Assembly: GCF_000373625.1 (NCBI RefSeq)
Contig: NZ_KB891994.1
Coordinates: 372,001 to 436,000, forward strand
Direction: 5' to 3'
Length of the DNA stretch: 64,000 bases
From: Streptomyces sp. LaPpAH-108
GTDB lineage: Bacteria; Actinomycetota; Actinomycetes; Streptomycetales; Streptomycetaceae
In this document: positions 7,359 to 16,944 of the stretch, in pieces
Layout: every line of letters begins with the position of its first letter
How positions within the stretch are numbered: the stretch's first letter is position 1
Notes under the pieces: generated by a model
The model's database searches: none
What the model was told of the DNA's origin: nothing
What the model saw: the letters and a program-made list of their open reading frames with translations, nothing else
Position numbers and translations under genes: made by a program

Positions 7359-10300
7359 ATGGCGGCGAACCCGAAGATTCCCGGTTCAACTCTCCCTGGG
7401 GGTATCCCGGCGCCCCTGTCGGAACCGGCCAGATCCGCATGGGCCAAGCACGATCGCGACAGCGACGGCTCGCTGCCCCTCTGGCGGCACATGGCGGACA
7501 GCGGCGCGGTCGCCGGAAAACTGTGGGAGGAGTGGCTTCCCGCATCCGTGAAAACGCTTGTGGCGGAGCCGCTGCCAGGAGGGCAGGAAGACGCCGAGCG
7601 GCTGGTCCGATTCCTCGCCGCGTCGCACGACATAGGTAAGTGCACACCCGCATTCGCTTGCCAGGTCGAACAACTGGCCGGTCGGATGCGGGACCGCGGC
7701 CTGGAAATGCGCACGGCCAAGGAATACGGCCAGGACCGCCGGTTGGCTCCGCACGGGCTGGCAGGGCAGATCCTGCTTCAGGAGTGGATGCGGGAGCGCT
7801 TCGGCCTGGGAGCCCGCGCGGCAGGGCAGTTGGCGGTGGTCGCCGGTGGCCACCATGGAGTGCCGCCGGAGAGCGGGCAGATACACGCTCTGCAGCTCCG
7901 TCCTCACCTGACGCGGCACCCCGGTCCGAGCGAGGAGGTCTGGCGCAGCACACAGTTCGAGCTGCTGGACTGGTGTGCCGACCTCACGGGTGTGGCCCCG
8001 CTGCTGTCCTCGTGGAAGGACATCCGCCTGCCGCAACCCGTACAGGTGCTGCTGACGGCGGTGGTGATCCTCGCGGACTGGATCGCGAGCGCCCCGGAGT
8101 TGTTCCCGTACGCGCCGGAGTCGTGGCAGCCCGTGGGACCGGAAGGTGAGGCACGAAGGCTCCGGGCGGCCTGGGAAGGGCTGGATCTCACTGAGCCGTG
8201 GCGGCCCGCGGTCCCGAGCGGATCGGCGCAAGAGTTGTTCGCGGAGCGCTTTCCGCATCTGGGAAACGCCGGTCTGCGCCCCGTACAAGCCGAAGCGGTC
8301 CGGCTGGCCAAGGAGATGAACTCCGGTGGCCTATTGATCATCGAGGCACCGATGGGAGAGGGGAAGACGGAGGCCGCGCTGGCGGCGGCCGAGGTGTTGG
8401 CTGCGCGGTCCGGAGCCGGGGGGCTGTTGCTCGCGCTCCCGACAAGGGCCACCGGCGACGCGATGTTCGGGCGGCTGCTGTCCTGGCTGGAGGCGCTGCC
8501 GTCGGACGGCGCGCGGGCGTGGTCGGTTGTGCTGGCACATGCGAAAGCGGCGCTCCAGAGCGAGTGGGCCGGGTTGCTCCGTGCCGGGAACCGTGCGATC
8601 ACGGCGGTGGATCCGGACGGTGACGGGAGTGTCGGTCTACGAGGCGGTATGCATCCTTCCGGCCTGCACGCCCACCAGTGGCTGCGCGGACGGAAGAAGC
8701 AACTGCTCGCCTCCTTCGCCGTCGGAACCGTGGATCAGGTGCTGTTCGCGGCGCTGAAGAGCCGGCACCTGGCTCTGCGGCACCTCGCGGTGGCGGGGAA
8801 GGTCGTGGTGATCGATGAGGTGCACGCATACGACGCGTACATGAACCGGTATCTCGACCGGACGCTGGAGTGGCTGGCCGCCTACCGCGTGCCGGTGGTG
8901 CTGCTGTCCGCCACATTGCCCGCGGAGCGCAGGCGTGCCCTCGCCGCCGCTTACGCGGGCGCTGAAGGGGCCGCAGGTGTGGAGACGGCGAGCGACGCGT
9001 ATCCGCTTCTCACCGCCGTCTCCCCGGGAAGTGAAGCGCGGAGCGCACGCCCGGCGGCGGCCTCGGGGCGGGGCGCGCAGGTCGTGGTGGAACGGCTGGA
9101 CGACGACCCGGTGTTGCTGGCCGACCGGTTGGAGGAGGAACTGGGGGACGGCGGTTGCGCGCTCGTCGTGCGGAACACGGTGGCACGGGTGCTCGAGGCC
9201 GCCGACGTACTGAGGGAGCGGCTGGGGGACGACCACGTCACCGTCGTGCATTCGCGGTTCCTGGCGGCCGACCGGGCGGCCAACGACGCCCGGCTGCTGG
9301 GTCGTTACGGACCCGGGGGCACCCGGCCCGAGCGGCATGTGGTCGTGGCGAGCCAGGTGGTGGAGCAGTCGCTGGACGTGAGTTTCGACCTGATGGTGAC
9401 CGATCTCGCGCCCATCGACCTCGTGCTTCAGCGCATGGGGCGGCTGCACCGGCATCCCGCGCGCAGACCGCCGCGCCTGGCCACCCCCAGGTGTCTGATC
9501 ACCGGTGTGTCCGACTGGGACGCGTCGCCGCCGACACCGGTGAAGGGGGCGCGAGCGGTGTACCAAGGGGACTGGACCCTCCTGCGCGCGCTCGCGGTGC
9601 TCGAGCCTCATCTGGACGGCATTCCCGTGAGGTTGCCGGAGGACATCAGTCCGTTGGTGCAGCGGGCCTATGGGGACGGTCCGGTCGGACCCACGGAGTG
9701 GACCGAGGAGTTGACGGCGGCCGAGGAGAAGCACCGCGCGCTGCTGGCGGCGAAGCGGCGCCGGGCGGACGGCTTCCTGCTGGGACCGGTACGGCCGGCG
9801 GGGAGGCCGGTCTACGGATGGCTGGAGGCGCACGCGGGGGACGCGGACGACAGCACGACGGGACGCGCCCAGGTCCGTGACTCCGAGGAGACGCTGGAGG
9901 TTCTTGTCATCCAGCGGACGGAGGACGGGCGTTTGACCACCGTGCCGTGGCTGGACGGCGGCAGGGGCGGGCTGGAACTGCCGACGGACTTCCCGCCGAA
10001 CCGGCGGTTGGCGCAGGCGGTGGCCGCCAGTGCTCTGACGCTGCCGGGGCGCTTCAGTCATCCCGGCGTGATCGACCGCACCATTGCCGAGCTGGAGCGA
10101 TTCAGGGTTCCGGCCTGGCAGGTGAAGGAGTGCCCGTGGCTGGCCGGTGAGCTGCTGCTGGTTCTCGACAGTCGTTGTCAGACCCCCCTGACAGACTACG
10201 AGTTGAGCTACAGCCGAGCCGAAGGGCTGCGGTTCGCCGAGCCCGGCATGCCTTCTGCCGGAGGGAGCGGGGCGGAAGGCAGGGGGGAGATCCGTGATGC

Positions 10301-12107
10301 GGTTGAAGCAGAGGGAGGGCCCTCGGACCCACCGAGGGATGCATCCGCTGCTCGGCACGTGGAGCCCGGGGCGAGGACCGACGAAGTGGGGGGTGAAATG
10401 GGAACAGTGAGCACCGCGGTCACTGGTTCCTCGGCGTTCAACCTGTCACAGGACGCGTGGCTGCCGGTGCAGCGGACCGACGGCACGGTGGTGGAGCTGT
10501 CACTGCGAGATGTCTTCACACACGCCGGTGAGCTGAGGCGGATCGTCGGAGACGTTCCCACCCAGGAGATCTCCCTGCTTCGGTTGCTCCTGGCCGTGCT
10601 GTACGACGCCCATGAGGGCCCTGGCGATCTCGACGACTGGGTGGACCTGTGGGAAGCCACCGACCCTTTCTCCCAGGCCGTGGAGTATCTGGACCGGCAT
10701 GCCGAATGTTTTCGGCTCCTGGACGAGGAAAGGCCGTTCTTCCAGGTGGCCGGCCTCCGGACGGAGAAGGACGAAGTGGCTCCGCTGAGCCGGATCGTCG
10801 CCGACGTGCCGTCTGGCGCGCCACTCTTCTCGATGCGGCGGCCGGGAGTGGAACGGCTTTCCTTCGCGGAGGCGGCCCGATGGCTGGTGCACGTTCACGC
10901 GTTCGACGTGTCGGGCATCAAGTCCGCCATGCGTGAGGACACGCGGGCGAAGGCGGGCAAGGTGTACCCGCTCGGCGTCGGCTCCCTCGGGATGCTCGGA
11001 GGCGTGTACGCGGAGGGCGACACGCTGCGGGAAACGCTGCTGCTCAACCTCGTTCCGTTCGAGAACGCCTATGGAGGCAGTGGCTTCGCCGACGGGATCG
11101 AGGACGATCTGCCGGTCTGGCGTCGTGAGAAACCGTACGGGGCCGGCCCCCGCGACGTTCAGGGAGGCGGCCCCGAGCCGACGGGGCTGCGGGACCTCTA
11201 TACCTGGCAGACCCGCCGGGTGAGACTGGTGGCGGACGGCGACAGCGTGACAGGTGTCGTACTCGGCTACGGCGATCCGCTCGTCCAGGAGTCGCCGTGG
11301 CTGCTGGAGCCGATGAGCGCCTGGCGCCGCAGCCCGGCGCAGGAGAAAAAGCGGCAGCGGCCTGTCTACTACACACCTCTGCGTCATGATCCACGCCGAT
11401 CGGCCTGGCTGGGGCTGGAGGCATTGCTGGGCGCAAGAGCCGGTGCGGCAAGGAGGGGAGCATCCGACGAAGCTCCCGGGAAACTGCCGCCCGGGATCGT
11501 GCGGTGGCTCACCGAAGCGATCACCGAAGCCGAAGTGGCTCCAGGAAAGTTGGTGCGGCTGCGGACGGTCGGAATGGAGTACGGGACGCAGCAGTCGGTC
11601 ATCGACGAGATCGTGGACGATTCCGTGGCGCTTCCCGTGGTCGCTCTCCACGCGCACAATCCGGTCTACGGGGAAGCGGCCGTAGACGCTGTGGACGACG
11701 CCGACGAAGCGGTGAGGGCGTTCGGGCAGCTCGCCGTGAACCTCACTCTCGCCGCCGGCGGCGACCGCACGGATTCTGCCGGCGAGACCGCCCGTGACCT
11801 CGGTTACGGCGCGCTGGACGGCCCGTACCGGACGTGGCTGCGTGAGTTGGCGCGGCTGCCCGACCTCATGACGGCCCGGCAGCAGTGGCGGGAGACCGTG
11901 CGTCGGCACATCCTGCGCCTGGCCCGGCAGGAGATCCGGTCCGCAGGGCCTGCTGCCGTCGAGGGACGGATGGTCGACCTGCCAGGCCGCGGCAGGACAC
12001 TGCTGGACGCGGGGCGAGCAGAGCTCTGGTTCCTTTCCCGGCTGGAGAAGGTGTTGGGCTCAACGGCAACCGGCGGCCCGACGCAGGGTTCCCACAAACC
12101 GTCCTGA
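7359..12107 (+). CDS. cas3-cse1: Natural Cas3-Cse1 (Cas8e) fusion, type I-E CRISPR
   Basis: A 1582-residue fusion of the Cas3 nuclease-helicase and the large Cascade subunit Cse1, which recognises the PAM and recruits Cas3. The HD nuclease comes first: H44, H90-D91 in SHDIGK, H132, the GGHHG motif at 163-167, and D240. The SF2 helicase follows: Walker A PMGEGKT 331-337, DEVH 486-489, SAT 517-519, VVEQSLDVSFD near 667-677, and QRMGRLHRH 691-699. A Gly/Glu/Pro-rich linker of about 60 residues spans roughly 955-1015. The Cse1 part starts at SAFNLSQDAWLPVQRTDG and runs to the end. The ATG has GGAGG upstream. All catalytic residues I can check are present, so the protein looks functional. Such fusions are known from a few Streptomyces and relatives. 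An ATG at residue 1014 could also give free Cse1. Confidence 0.95.
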   Translation: MAANPKIPGSTLPGGIPAPLSEPARSAWAKHDRDSDGSLPLWRHMADSGAVAGKLWEEWLPASVKTLVAEPLPGGQEDAERLVRFLAASHDIGKCTPAFACQVEQLAGRMRDRGLEMRTAKEYGQDRRLAPHGLAGQILLQEWMRERFGLGARAAGQLAVVAGGHHGVPPESGQIHALQLRPHLTRHPGPSEEVWRSTQFELLDWCADLTGVAPLLSSWKDIRLPQPVQVLLTAVVILADWIASAPELFPYAPESWQPVGPEGEARRLRAAWEGLDLTEPWRPAVPSGSAQELFAERFPHLGNAGLRPVQAEAVRLAKEMNSGGLLIIEAPMGEGKTEAALAAAEVLAARSGAGGLLLALPTRATGDAMFGRLLSWLEALPSDGARAWSVVLAHAKAALQSEWAGLLRAGNRAITAVDPDGDGSVGLRGGMHPSGLHAHQWLRGRKKQLLASFAVGTVDQVLFAALKSRHLALRHLAVAGKVVVIDEVHAYDAYMNRYLDRTLEWLAAYRVPVVLLSATLPAERRRALAAAYAGAEGAAGVETASDAYPLLTAVSPGSEARSARPAAASGRGAQVVVERLDDDPVLLADRLEEELGDGGCALVVRNTVARVLEAADVLRERLGDDHVTVVHSRFLAADRAANDARLLGRYGPGGTRPERHVVVASQVVEQSLDVSFDLMVTDLAPIDLVLQRMGRLHRHPARRPPRLATPRCLITGVSDWDASPPTPVKGARAVYQGDWTLLRALAVLEPHLDGIPVRLPEDISPLVQRAYGDGPVGPTEWTEELTAAEEKHRALLAAKRRRADGFLLGPVRPAGRPVYGWLEAHAGDADDSTTGRAQVRDSEETLEVLVIQRTEDGRLTTVPWLDGGRGGLELPTDFPPNRRLAQAVAASALTLPGRFSHPGVIDRTIAELERFRVPAWQVKECPWLAGELLLVLDSRCQTPLTDYELSYSRAEGLRFAEPGMPSAGGSGAEGRGEIRDAVEAEGGPSDPPRDASAARHVEPGARTDEVGGEMGTVSTAVTGSSAFNLSQDAWLPVQRTDGTVVELSLRDVFTHAGELRRIVGDVPTQEISLLRLLLAVLYDAHEGPGDLDDWVDLWEATDPFSQAVEYLDRHAECFRLLDEERPFFQVAGLRTEKDEVAPLSRIVADVPSGAPLFSMRRPGVERLSFAEAARWLVHVHAFDVSGIKSAMREDTRAKAGKVYPLGVGSLGMLGGVYAEGDTLRETLLLNLVPFENAYGGSGFADGIEDDLPVWRREKPYGAGPRDVQGGGPEPTGLRDLYTWQTRRVRLVADGDSVTGVVLGYGDPLVQESPWLLEPMSAWRRSPAQEKKRQRPVYYTPLRHDPRRSAWLGLEALLGARAGAARRGASDEAPGKLPPGIVRWLTEAITEAEVAPGKLVRLRTVGMEYGTQQSVIDEIVDDSVALPVVALHAHNPVYGEAAVDAVDDADEAVRAFGQLAVNLTLAAGGDRTDSAGETARDLGYGALDGPYRTWLRELARLPDLMTARQQWRETVRRHILRLARQEIRSAGPAAVEGRMVDLPGRGRTLLDAGRAELWFLSRLEKVLGSTATGGPTQGSHKPS
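10387..10400 (+). promoter_or_regulatory. Possible internal translation start for free Cse1
   Basis: Inside the linker of the fusion, a G-run (GGGGGG) lies a few bases before an in-frame ATG at 10398, with an in-frame GTG at 10407. Initiation here would give a stand-alone Cse1 of about 569 residues beginning just before its conserved N-terminus. It may be a leftover of the ancestral cse1 start. Confidence 0.35.
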
Positions 12108-12210
12108 GCGGTCGGCTCCGGCTTGAACCACCGTTGTCGGGGGTGCCCCGGCGCACTGGTCGGGCCGGGGCGTGGCACCGCTTGGCGTTCTCGTTCCAGG
12201 AGAAGAATCC

Positions 12211-13095
12211 ATGGCATCACGCACCACAGCTTCACCGCACATGCCCGGTCCGGACGGACGTCTCCCCCCGCTACCCGGACTGGCGGTCAGGCAGGTCATC
12301 GGCAAACTCCAAGCCGGATACCGACAAGACGCTCCGTGGGCCGTCGCCTCAGTAGCACGGTTGCGTCGCGAGGCCGGCAGGGAAGCGCATGTCTCGCCGA
12401 CGGCCTGGGGGCTCGAGCACTTGGAACGGCTGGCCGACCTTCGTGAGGAACGTCATGAGGCCGTGCAAGAAGCACGCGCTGCCCGGACCGTGGATCCGGT
12501 CTACCTCACTTCCCGCCCCTATCTCGCCCGCGAGGACAACGAGCACCGGGAGGACACCGCTGTCCACCTGGCGGTGACGGTGTGGGCACTGCATCAGCAG
12601 TCGCTGCGGGACGACGCCATGCACCAGCCGGGATGGACTCTCGGCCGGGCCGTGCGACGGCTCGCCCACAAAGGCTCCGCCCCCCGGACCACGGCTGATC
12701 CGGGGGACACGAAAACCGGCCGTGCACAAGCTTCCGGCGGAGGAGCTGAGGGCTCGGGAGCCGTCGAGGAGGTCAGCGAGACCGTCCGCCGACGCTTCGT
12801 GCGGGTCGGCACTGCGCCGGACACGGAGGTCCTGGCCACTCGGCTCCGGGAACTGGTGCTGCTCCTGCGCACAGCACGTATCCCTCTGGACTACGCCCTC
12901 CTCGCCGATCAGCTCTTGTGGTGGCAGGACGAGAACCTCCGGGACACCGTACGCCGGACGTGGGGACGCGACTTCCACCGCAGGTACCGACCGGCTGTTG
13001 ACGATGCCGAAGAAGGAGCTGCCGGTTTGCCGGACTCCTCGGAGTCCCCGGACAGCATGGCTCTGGATCCGGAGGAATTCGACGGCGATTCCTGA
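12211..13095 (+). CDS. cse2: Type I-E Cascade small subunit Cse2 (CasB)
   Basis: The alpha-helical Cascade belly subunit that stabilises the crRNA-DNA R-loop, present in two copies per complex. The conserved C-terminal helices are visible (RLRELVLLLRTARIPLDYALLADQLLWWQ, WGRDFHRRY). At 294 residues it is longer than the usual 160-200. The extra length is a Gly/Ala/Ser-rich segment around residues 155-190 and an acidic C-terminal tail. The ATG at 12211 follows AGGAGAAG and is preferred over an in-frame ATG 13 codons upstream. It is separated from cas3-cse1 by 103 bp, the largest gap in the operon. Confidence 0.9.
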   Translation: MASRTTASPHMPGPDGRLPPLPGLAVRQVIGKLQAGYRQDAPWAVASVARLRREAGREAHVSPTAWGLEHLERLADLREERHEAVQEARAARTVDPVYLTSRPYLAREDNEHREDTAVHLAVTVWALHQQSLRDDAMHQPGWTLGRAVRRLAHKGSAPRTTADPGDTKTGRAQASGGGAEGSGAVEEVSETVRRRFVRVGTAPDTEVLATRLRELVLLLRTARIPLDYALLADQLLWWQDENLRDTVRRTWGRDFHRRYRPAVDDAEEGAAGLPDSSESPDSMALDPEEFDGDS

Positions 13096-13137
13096 TCAAG
13101 CTTCCCGGAACCCGGTCACAACAGAAAGGGAACTCCT

Positions 13138-14331
13138 GTGACCCGCACCATCCTGGACATCCACATCCTGCAGAACGTGCCGCCCAGCAACATGAACCGC
13201 GACGACACCGGAACACCGAAATCCGCGTACTTCGGTGGCGTACGCCGGGCCCGTGTGTCCAGCCAGGCATGGAAGCGCGCCACCCGGAAGCGCTTCGAGG
13301 AACTCCTGCCGCCGGAGGAGCTGGGCGTGCGGACGAAGAAGGTGGTGGAGGCGCTGGCACAGCGCATCACGGCGCACGATCCGGCTCTCACCGACAGCGC
13401 GGCGAAACTGGCGGAGGAGGTACTGAAGTCCGCCACCGGCTCGTCGCTCGAGGTACCGAAGCGCAAGGTGAAGGACGACAGCGAGAGGACAGCGGTCGCC
13501 GAGTCGAAGTACCTCATGTTCCTCAGCCGCCGCCAGCTCGATGCGCTGGCCGAGCTGGCGGTGACGGCGAGTGGTGGCGGAGACGTCGATACGCTGAAGA
13601 AGTCCCTCAAGGAAAAGGAGCAGAAAGCGCGGGCCCGCAGCGCGGTCGACACCCGGCATTCGGTCGACATCGCGCTCTTCGGCCGGATGGTCGCCGACTC
13701 GGCGGACTTGAACGTCGAGGCGGCCACGCAGGTCGCGCACGCCCTCAGCGTGCACCGATCCGACATCGAGTCCGACTACTACACGGCCGTCGACGACCTC
13801 AACGAGGAGTCGGAGACCGGTGCGGGCATGATCGGCACCGTCGACTTCAACTCCGCGACCCTGTACCGGTACGCGGCTGTCGACGTGGACGAGCTCCAGC
13901 GCAACCTCGGCGTCGGCCTCAAGGACGGTGAGTCTCCGACCACCCCGGCCGCCAAGGCGATCGCCGCTTTCCTGGAAGCGTTCATCACCTCTCTGCCGAC
14001 TGGGAAGATCAACACATTCGGCAATCACACCGTGCCGTCCGCCGTGATCGTCAAGATCCGGGACCGGTGGCCGCTGAGCTTTGTCGGTGCCTTTGAGGAG
14101 CCGGTTCCGAAGACCGACCAAGGTGGCTTCCTCCGGGAGAGCTGCCATCGACTCGCGGCGTATGTGCGGGACGTCGAACGGCAGTACGGGATCGAGGGCG
14201 GCCCGACCTGGGTGTTCCGTGTGGGAGAGGAGACCCGTGAGCTGGCGGCCCTTGGGGACGGGGTGACACTGAAGGAGCTGCTCGACCGGATTCGGCGGAC
14301 GGTCGGGGAGCGGTTGGAGACCGGCGTATGA
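13138..14331 (+). CDS. cas7e: Type I-E Cascade backbone Cas7e (CasC/Cse4)
   Basis: A 397-residue backbone protein that forms the six-copy filament along the crRNA spacer. The N-terminus ILDIHILQNVPPSNMNRDDTGTPKSAYFGG and the RVSSQAWKRATRKRF stretch are the classic RAMP fold signatures of Cas7e. GTG at 13138 is placed after AGAAAGGG. Its stop overlaps the cas5e start by 4 bp (ATGA), so the two are translationally coupled. Confidence 0.95.
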   Translation: MTRTILDIHILQNVPPSNMNRDDTGTPKSAYFGGVRRARVSSQAWKRATRKRFEELLPPEELGVRTKKVVEALAQRITAHDPALTDSAAKLAEEVLKSATGSSLEVPKRKVKDDSERTAVAESKYLMFLSRRQLDALAELAVTASGGGDVDTLKKSLKEKEQKARARSAVDTRHSVDIALFGRMVADSADLNVEAATQVAHALSVHRSDIESDYYTAVDDLNEESETGAGMIGTVDFNSATLYRYAAVDVDELQRNLGVGLKDGESPTTPAAKAIAAFLEAFITSLPTGKINTFGNHTVPSAVIVKIRDRWPLSFVGAFEEPVPKTDQGGFLRESCHRLAAYVRDVERQYGIEGGPTWVFRVGEETRELAALGDGVTLKELLDRIRRTVGERLETGV

Positions 14332-15134
14332 CAACGCTGTTGCTACGGCTCGCCGGCCCGCTCCAAGCGTGGGGATCGGCTGCCCGGTTCACGCAGCGCA
14401 CCACGGAGAACGCTCCCACCAAAAGCGGCGTCCTGGGTCTGCTCGCCGCTGCCCAGGGCCGTCCGCGGGGCGCCGACCTGTCGGACCTGGCCGCACTGCG
14501 CTTCGGTGTCCGTATCGACCAACCCGGCTCCCGCCTCAAGGACTTCCACAAGGCGGAGAACACCGACACGGGCCGTGTCATGCCTCTGTCGGACCGGTAC
14601 TACCTTGCTGACGCCGTCTTCGTCGTGGGCGTGGAAGGCGACGAGCAGTTCGTCCGACACCTCCACGAGGCCGTCGCCGCACCTCGCTTCCTTCCCTATC
14701 TGGGGCGCCGATCCTGCCCTCCCTCGCGTCCGCTCCTCTTCGAGGAGTCGCTCAGTGACCTGCCCCTCGACGATGCTTTGCGGGAGGCACCGTGGCAGGC
14801 GGCCCGCTGGTACGTACGGCAGACGGAGCGGGTGCCCAGGGGAGGGTTTCGTGCGGAAGGACGGCTGTCCGGCCCGCAGGAGTTGGACCTGCTGCTGGAC
14901 TGTCCCTCCGACGAGACGCCCGACTTCTCGCTCCGTGACACACCGCTCACCTTCGACCCCCGCCACCGGCAGTACGCCATGCGCGGCATACGGACCGGTC
15001 ATATGGACGCGCCGCTCCCGCACGACCCGACCGCCCATCTCCGCCCGGTTCCACCGGAAGCCCCGTCATCCTCGAACGCGGGCTCTTTCTCCGCTGCCGC
15101 CGACTTCGACCAGCCGACCACGGATGCCTCCTAG
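14328..15134 (+). CDS. cas5e: Type I-E Cascade subunit Cas5e (CasD)
   Basis: A 268-residue RAMP protein that caps the 5' handle of the crRNA in Cascade. The N-terminal LLLRLAGPLQAWG and the TENAPTKSGVLGLLAAAQGR segment are diagnostic. The last 45 residues or so are Pro/Ser-rich and variable. The start overlaps cas7e (ATGA), and cas6e begins 8 bp after its stop. Confidence 0.94.
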   Translation: MTTLLLRLAGPLQAWGSAARFTQRTTENAPTKSGVLGLLAAAQGRPRGADLSDLAALRFGVRIDQPGSRLKDFHKAENTDTGRVMPLSDRYYLADAVFVVGVEGDEQFVRHLHEAVAAPRFLPYLGRRSCPPSRPLLFEESLSDLPLDDALREAPWQAARWYVRQTERVPRGGFRAEGRLSGPQELDLLLDCPSDETPDFSLRDTPLTFDPRHRQYAMRGIRTGHMDAPLPHDPTAHLRPVPPEAPSSSNAGSFSAAADFDQPTTDAS

Positions 15135-15142
15135 GACCGACG

Positions 15143-15976
15143 ATGTACCTGACCCGCTTCCGCATCAACACCGCCCGGACCGATGCTCGACGACTCCTTG
15201 GTTCACCGCACCGTCTGCACGGCGCGGTGAACATGGCGTTCCCGGAACCTCTGGCGAGGGACGGAGCGGGCCCCCGCGTCCTGTGGCGGCTGGACCAGGC
15301 CCCGGGAGGCCGGGCTGACTTGCTCATCTCCAGTCCTGGTCGGCCGGACCTCACTCACCTCGCCGAGCAGGCGGGCTGGCCGACCCTCGGCCAGGAGGGC
15401 TGGACCACGTTCGCCTACGGGGAGTTCCTGGACTCTCTCGCCGAGGGCGATGTATGGGCCTTCCGTCTCACCGCCAATCCGGTCCACCACATCCGGCGCG
15501 AACAGGACCCCGTCGGTGCTCCGACCAAGCGGGCAGCCCATGTCACCGTGCGCCATCAGCTCGACTGGCTTCTCAAGCAGCAGGAACGAGCCGGGTTCAC
15601 GGTGTTGCGCCGGTCGGTCCCCGCGACACCCGCGACCGTCGACACCATGGAGGCCGCGCCGGAAGCGGACACTCCCCTGCCGAGCCCGGTCGACGACGAG
15701 CGCACGACGACAGCACCGGTCCTGGCCGGGGAACCTGAGGAGTGGGAATACCAGGTCGTCGTCCACGACCGCACTCCGGTCCGTTTCGGCAAAGCGCCGG
15801 GCCGCACGTCACGCTCTTCTGCCGTGTCCGGTCGAGACGTCCGCTTCGCGCGGGCCACGTTCGACGGACGCCTCCAGATCACCGACCTCGCGGCCTTCCG
15901 TCGTACGCTCACCCACGGGCTGGGCAAGGCGAAAGCGTACGGCTGTGGCCTCATGACCCTCGCACCGGTGCGGTGA
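15143..15976 (+). CDS. cas6e: CRISPR pre-crRNA endoribonuclease Cas6e (CasE)
   Basis: Cuts the CRISPR transcript at the base of each repeat hairpin and stays bound to the 3' hairpin in Cascade. The N-terminal RAMP strand MYLTRFRIN is followed by SPHRLHGAV with the likely catalytic His26. The C-terminal glycine-rich loop GLGKAKAYGCGLM binds RNA in the family. At 277 residues it exceeds the usual 200-230 because of an acidic, Pro-rich insertion near residues 150-205. cas1e starts at or just after its stop. Confidence 0.93.
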   Translation: MYLTRFRINTARTDARRLLGSPHRLHGAVNMAFPEPLARDGAGPRVLWRLDQAPGGRADLLISSPGRPDLTHLAEQAGWPTLGQEGWTTFAYGEFLDSLAEGDVWAFRLTANPVHHIRREQDPVGAPTKRAAHVTVRHQLDWLLKQQERAGFTVLRRSVPATPATVDTMEAAPEADTPLPSPVDDERTTTAPVLAGEPEEWEYQVVVHDRTPVRFGKAPGRTSRSSAVSGRDVRFARATFDGRLQITDLAAFRRTLTHGLGKAKAYGCGLMTLAPVR

Positions 15977-15981
15977 GCGAC

Positions 15982-16944
15982 ATGAGCACCGTCGGCAAAC
16001 GAAGTCTCTCCTCGCCGCGCGAACTGACACGGGTCGGTGACCGCATTTCCTTTCTCTACCTGGAACGTTGCACTGTCCACCGTGATGACAACGCCATCAC
16101 CGCGACGGACGCCGACGGCGTCACCCACATCCCCTCCGCCACACTCGGCACGCTGCTGCTCGGCCCCGGCACACGTGTCACCCACCAGGCCATGGCCCTC
16201 CTCGGAGAGAGCGGAGCCGCGGTGATCTGGGTCGGCGAACATGGCGTGCGCTTCTACTCCGGCGGACGCGCCCTCACCCGCTCCTCGGGGCTGCTGGAGG
16301 CACAAGCGACGGCGTGGGCGAACCGTCGCACGCGGGTGGAAGTGGCCCGTGCCATGTACCGCATGCGCTTCCCGGACGAGGATCCCGCCGGTCGTACACG
16401 TGACGAACTGCTGCGCATGGAGGGGCGGCGGGTCAAGGAGTGCTACCGCCGGGAATCCGCCCGGACCGGTGTCCCGTGGGTCCGACGTGACTACCACCGC
16501 AACGATTTCTCCGCCGGTGACGCTCCCAACCAGGGCATCACGGCGGCGGCTCAGTGCATGTACGGTGTCGCCCACGCGGTGGTGGCAGCACTCGGCTGCT
16601 CGCCGGGGCTCGGCTTCGTGCACTCAGGGCACGAACGCTCCTTCGTCCTGGACATCGCCGACCTCTACAAGACCGAGATCGCGATCCCGGCGGCCTTCGA
16701 TGCTGCTGCCGCAGGCGAGGACGACGTCCCTACCCGCACTCGTCGCGCACTGCGCGACCGCATCAACGAGACCGGCCTTCTCGAACGTTGCGCGGACGAC
16801 ATCAAGAAGCTCCTCCGCTACCCCCAACTCACGGCCAAACAGGCAGCCTTCAGTGACGAGGACGCGGACAAAGTGGGCCTGCAGACCGACAGCGGTCACT
16901 TGCTCGCAGGTGGCCGCAATTACGGGGACGAGCCCATCTGGTGA
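15982..16944 (+). CDS. cas1: Type I-E CRISPR integrase Cas1e
   Basis: The metal-dependent integrase which, with Cas2, inserts new spacers at the leader-repeat junction. The catalytic residues are present: E147 in RMEGRRVK, H214 in FVHSGHERSF, and D224/D227 in LDIADLYK. The length is 320 residues from ATG 15982, preceded by GGTGAG. A GTG at 15973 that overlaps the cas6e stop is an equally possible start. The stop overlaps cas2e by 4 bp. Confidence 0.95.
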   Translation: MSTVGKRSLSSPRELTRVGDRISFLYLERCTVHRDDNAITATDADGVTHIPSATLGTLLLGPGTRVTHQAMALLGESGAAVIWVGEHGVRFYSGGRALTRSSGLLEAQATAWANRRTRVEVARAMYRMRFPDEDPAGRTRDELLRMEGRRVKECYRRESARTGVPWVRRDYHRNDFSAGDAPNQGITAAAQCMYGVAHAVVAALGCSPGLGFVHSGHERSFVLDIADLYKTEIAIPAAFDAAAAGEDDVPTRTRRALRDRINETGLLERCADDIKKLLRYPQLTAKQAAFSDEDADKVGLQTDSGHLLAGGRNYGDEPIW

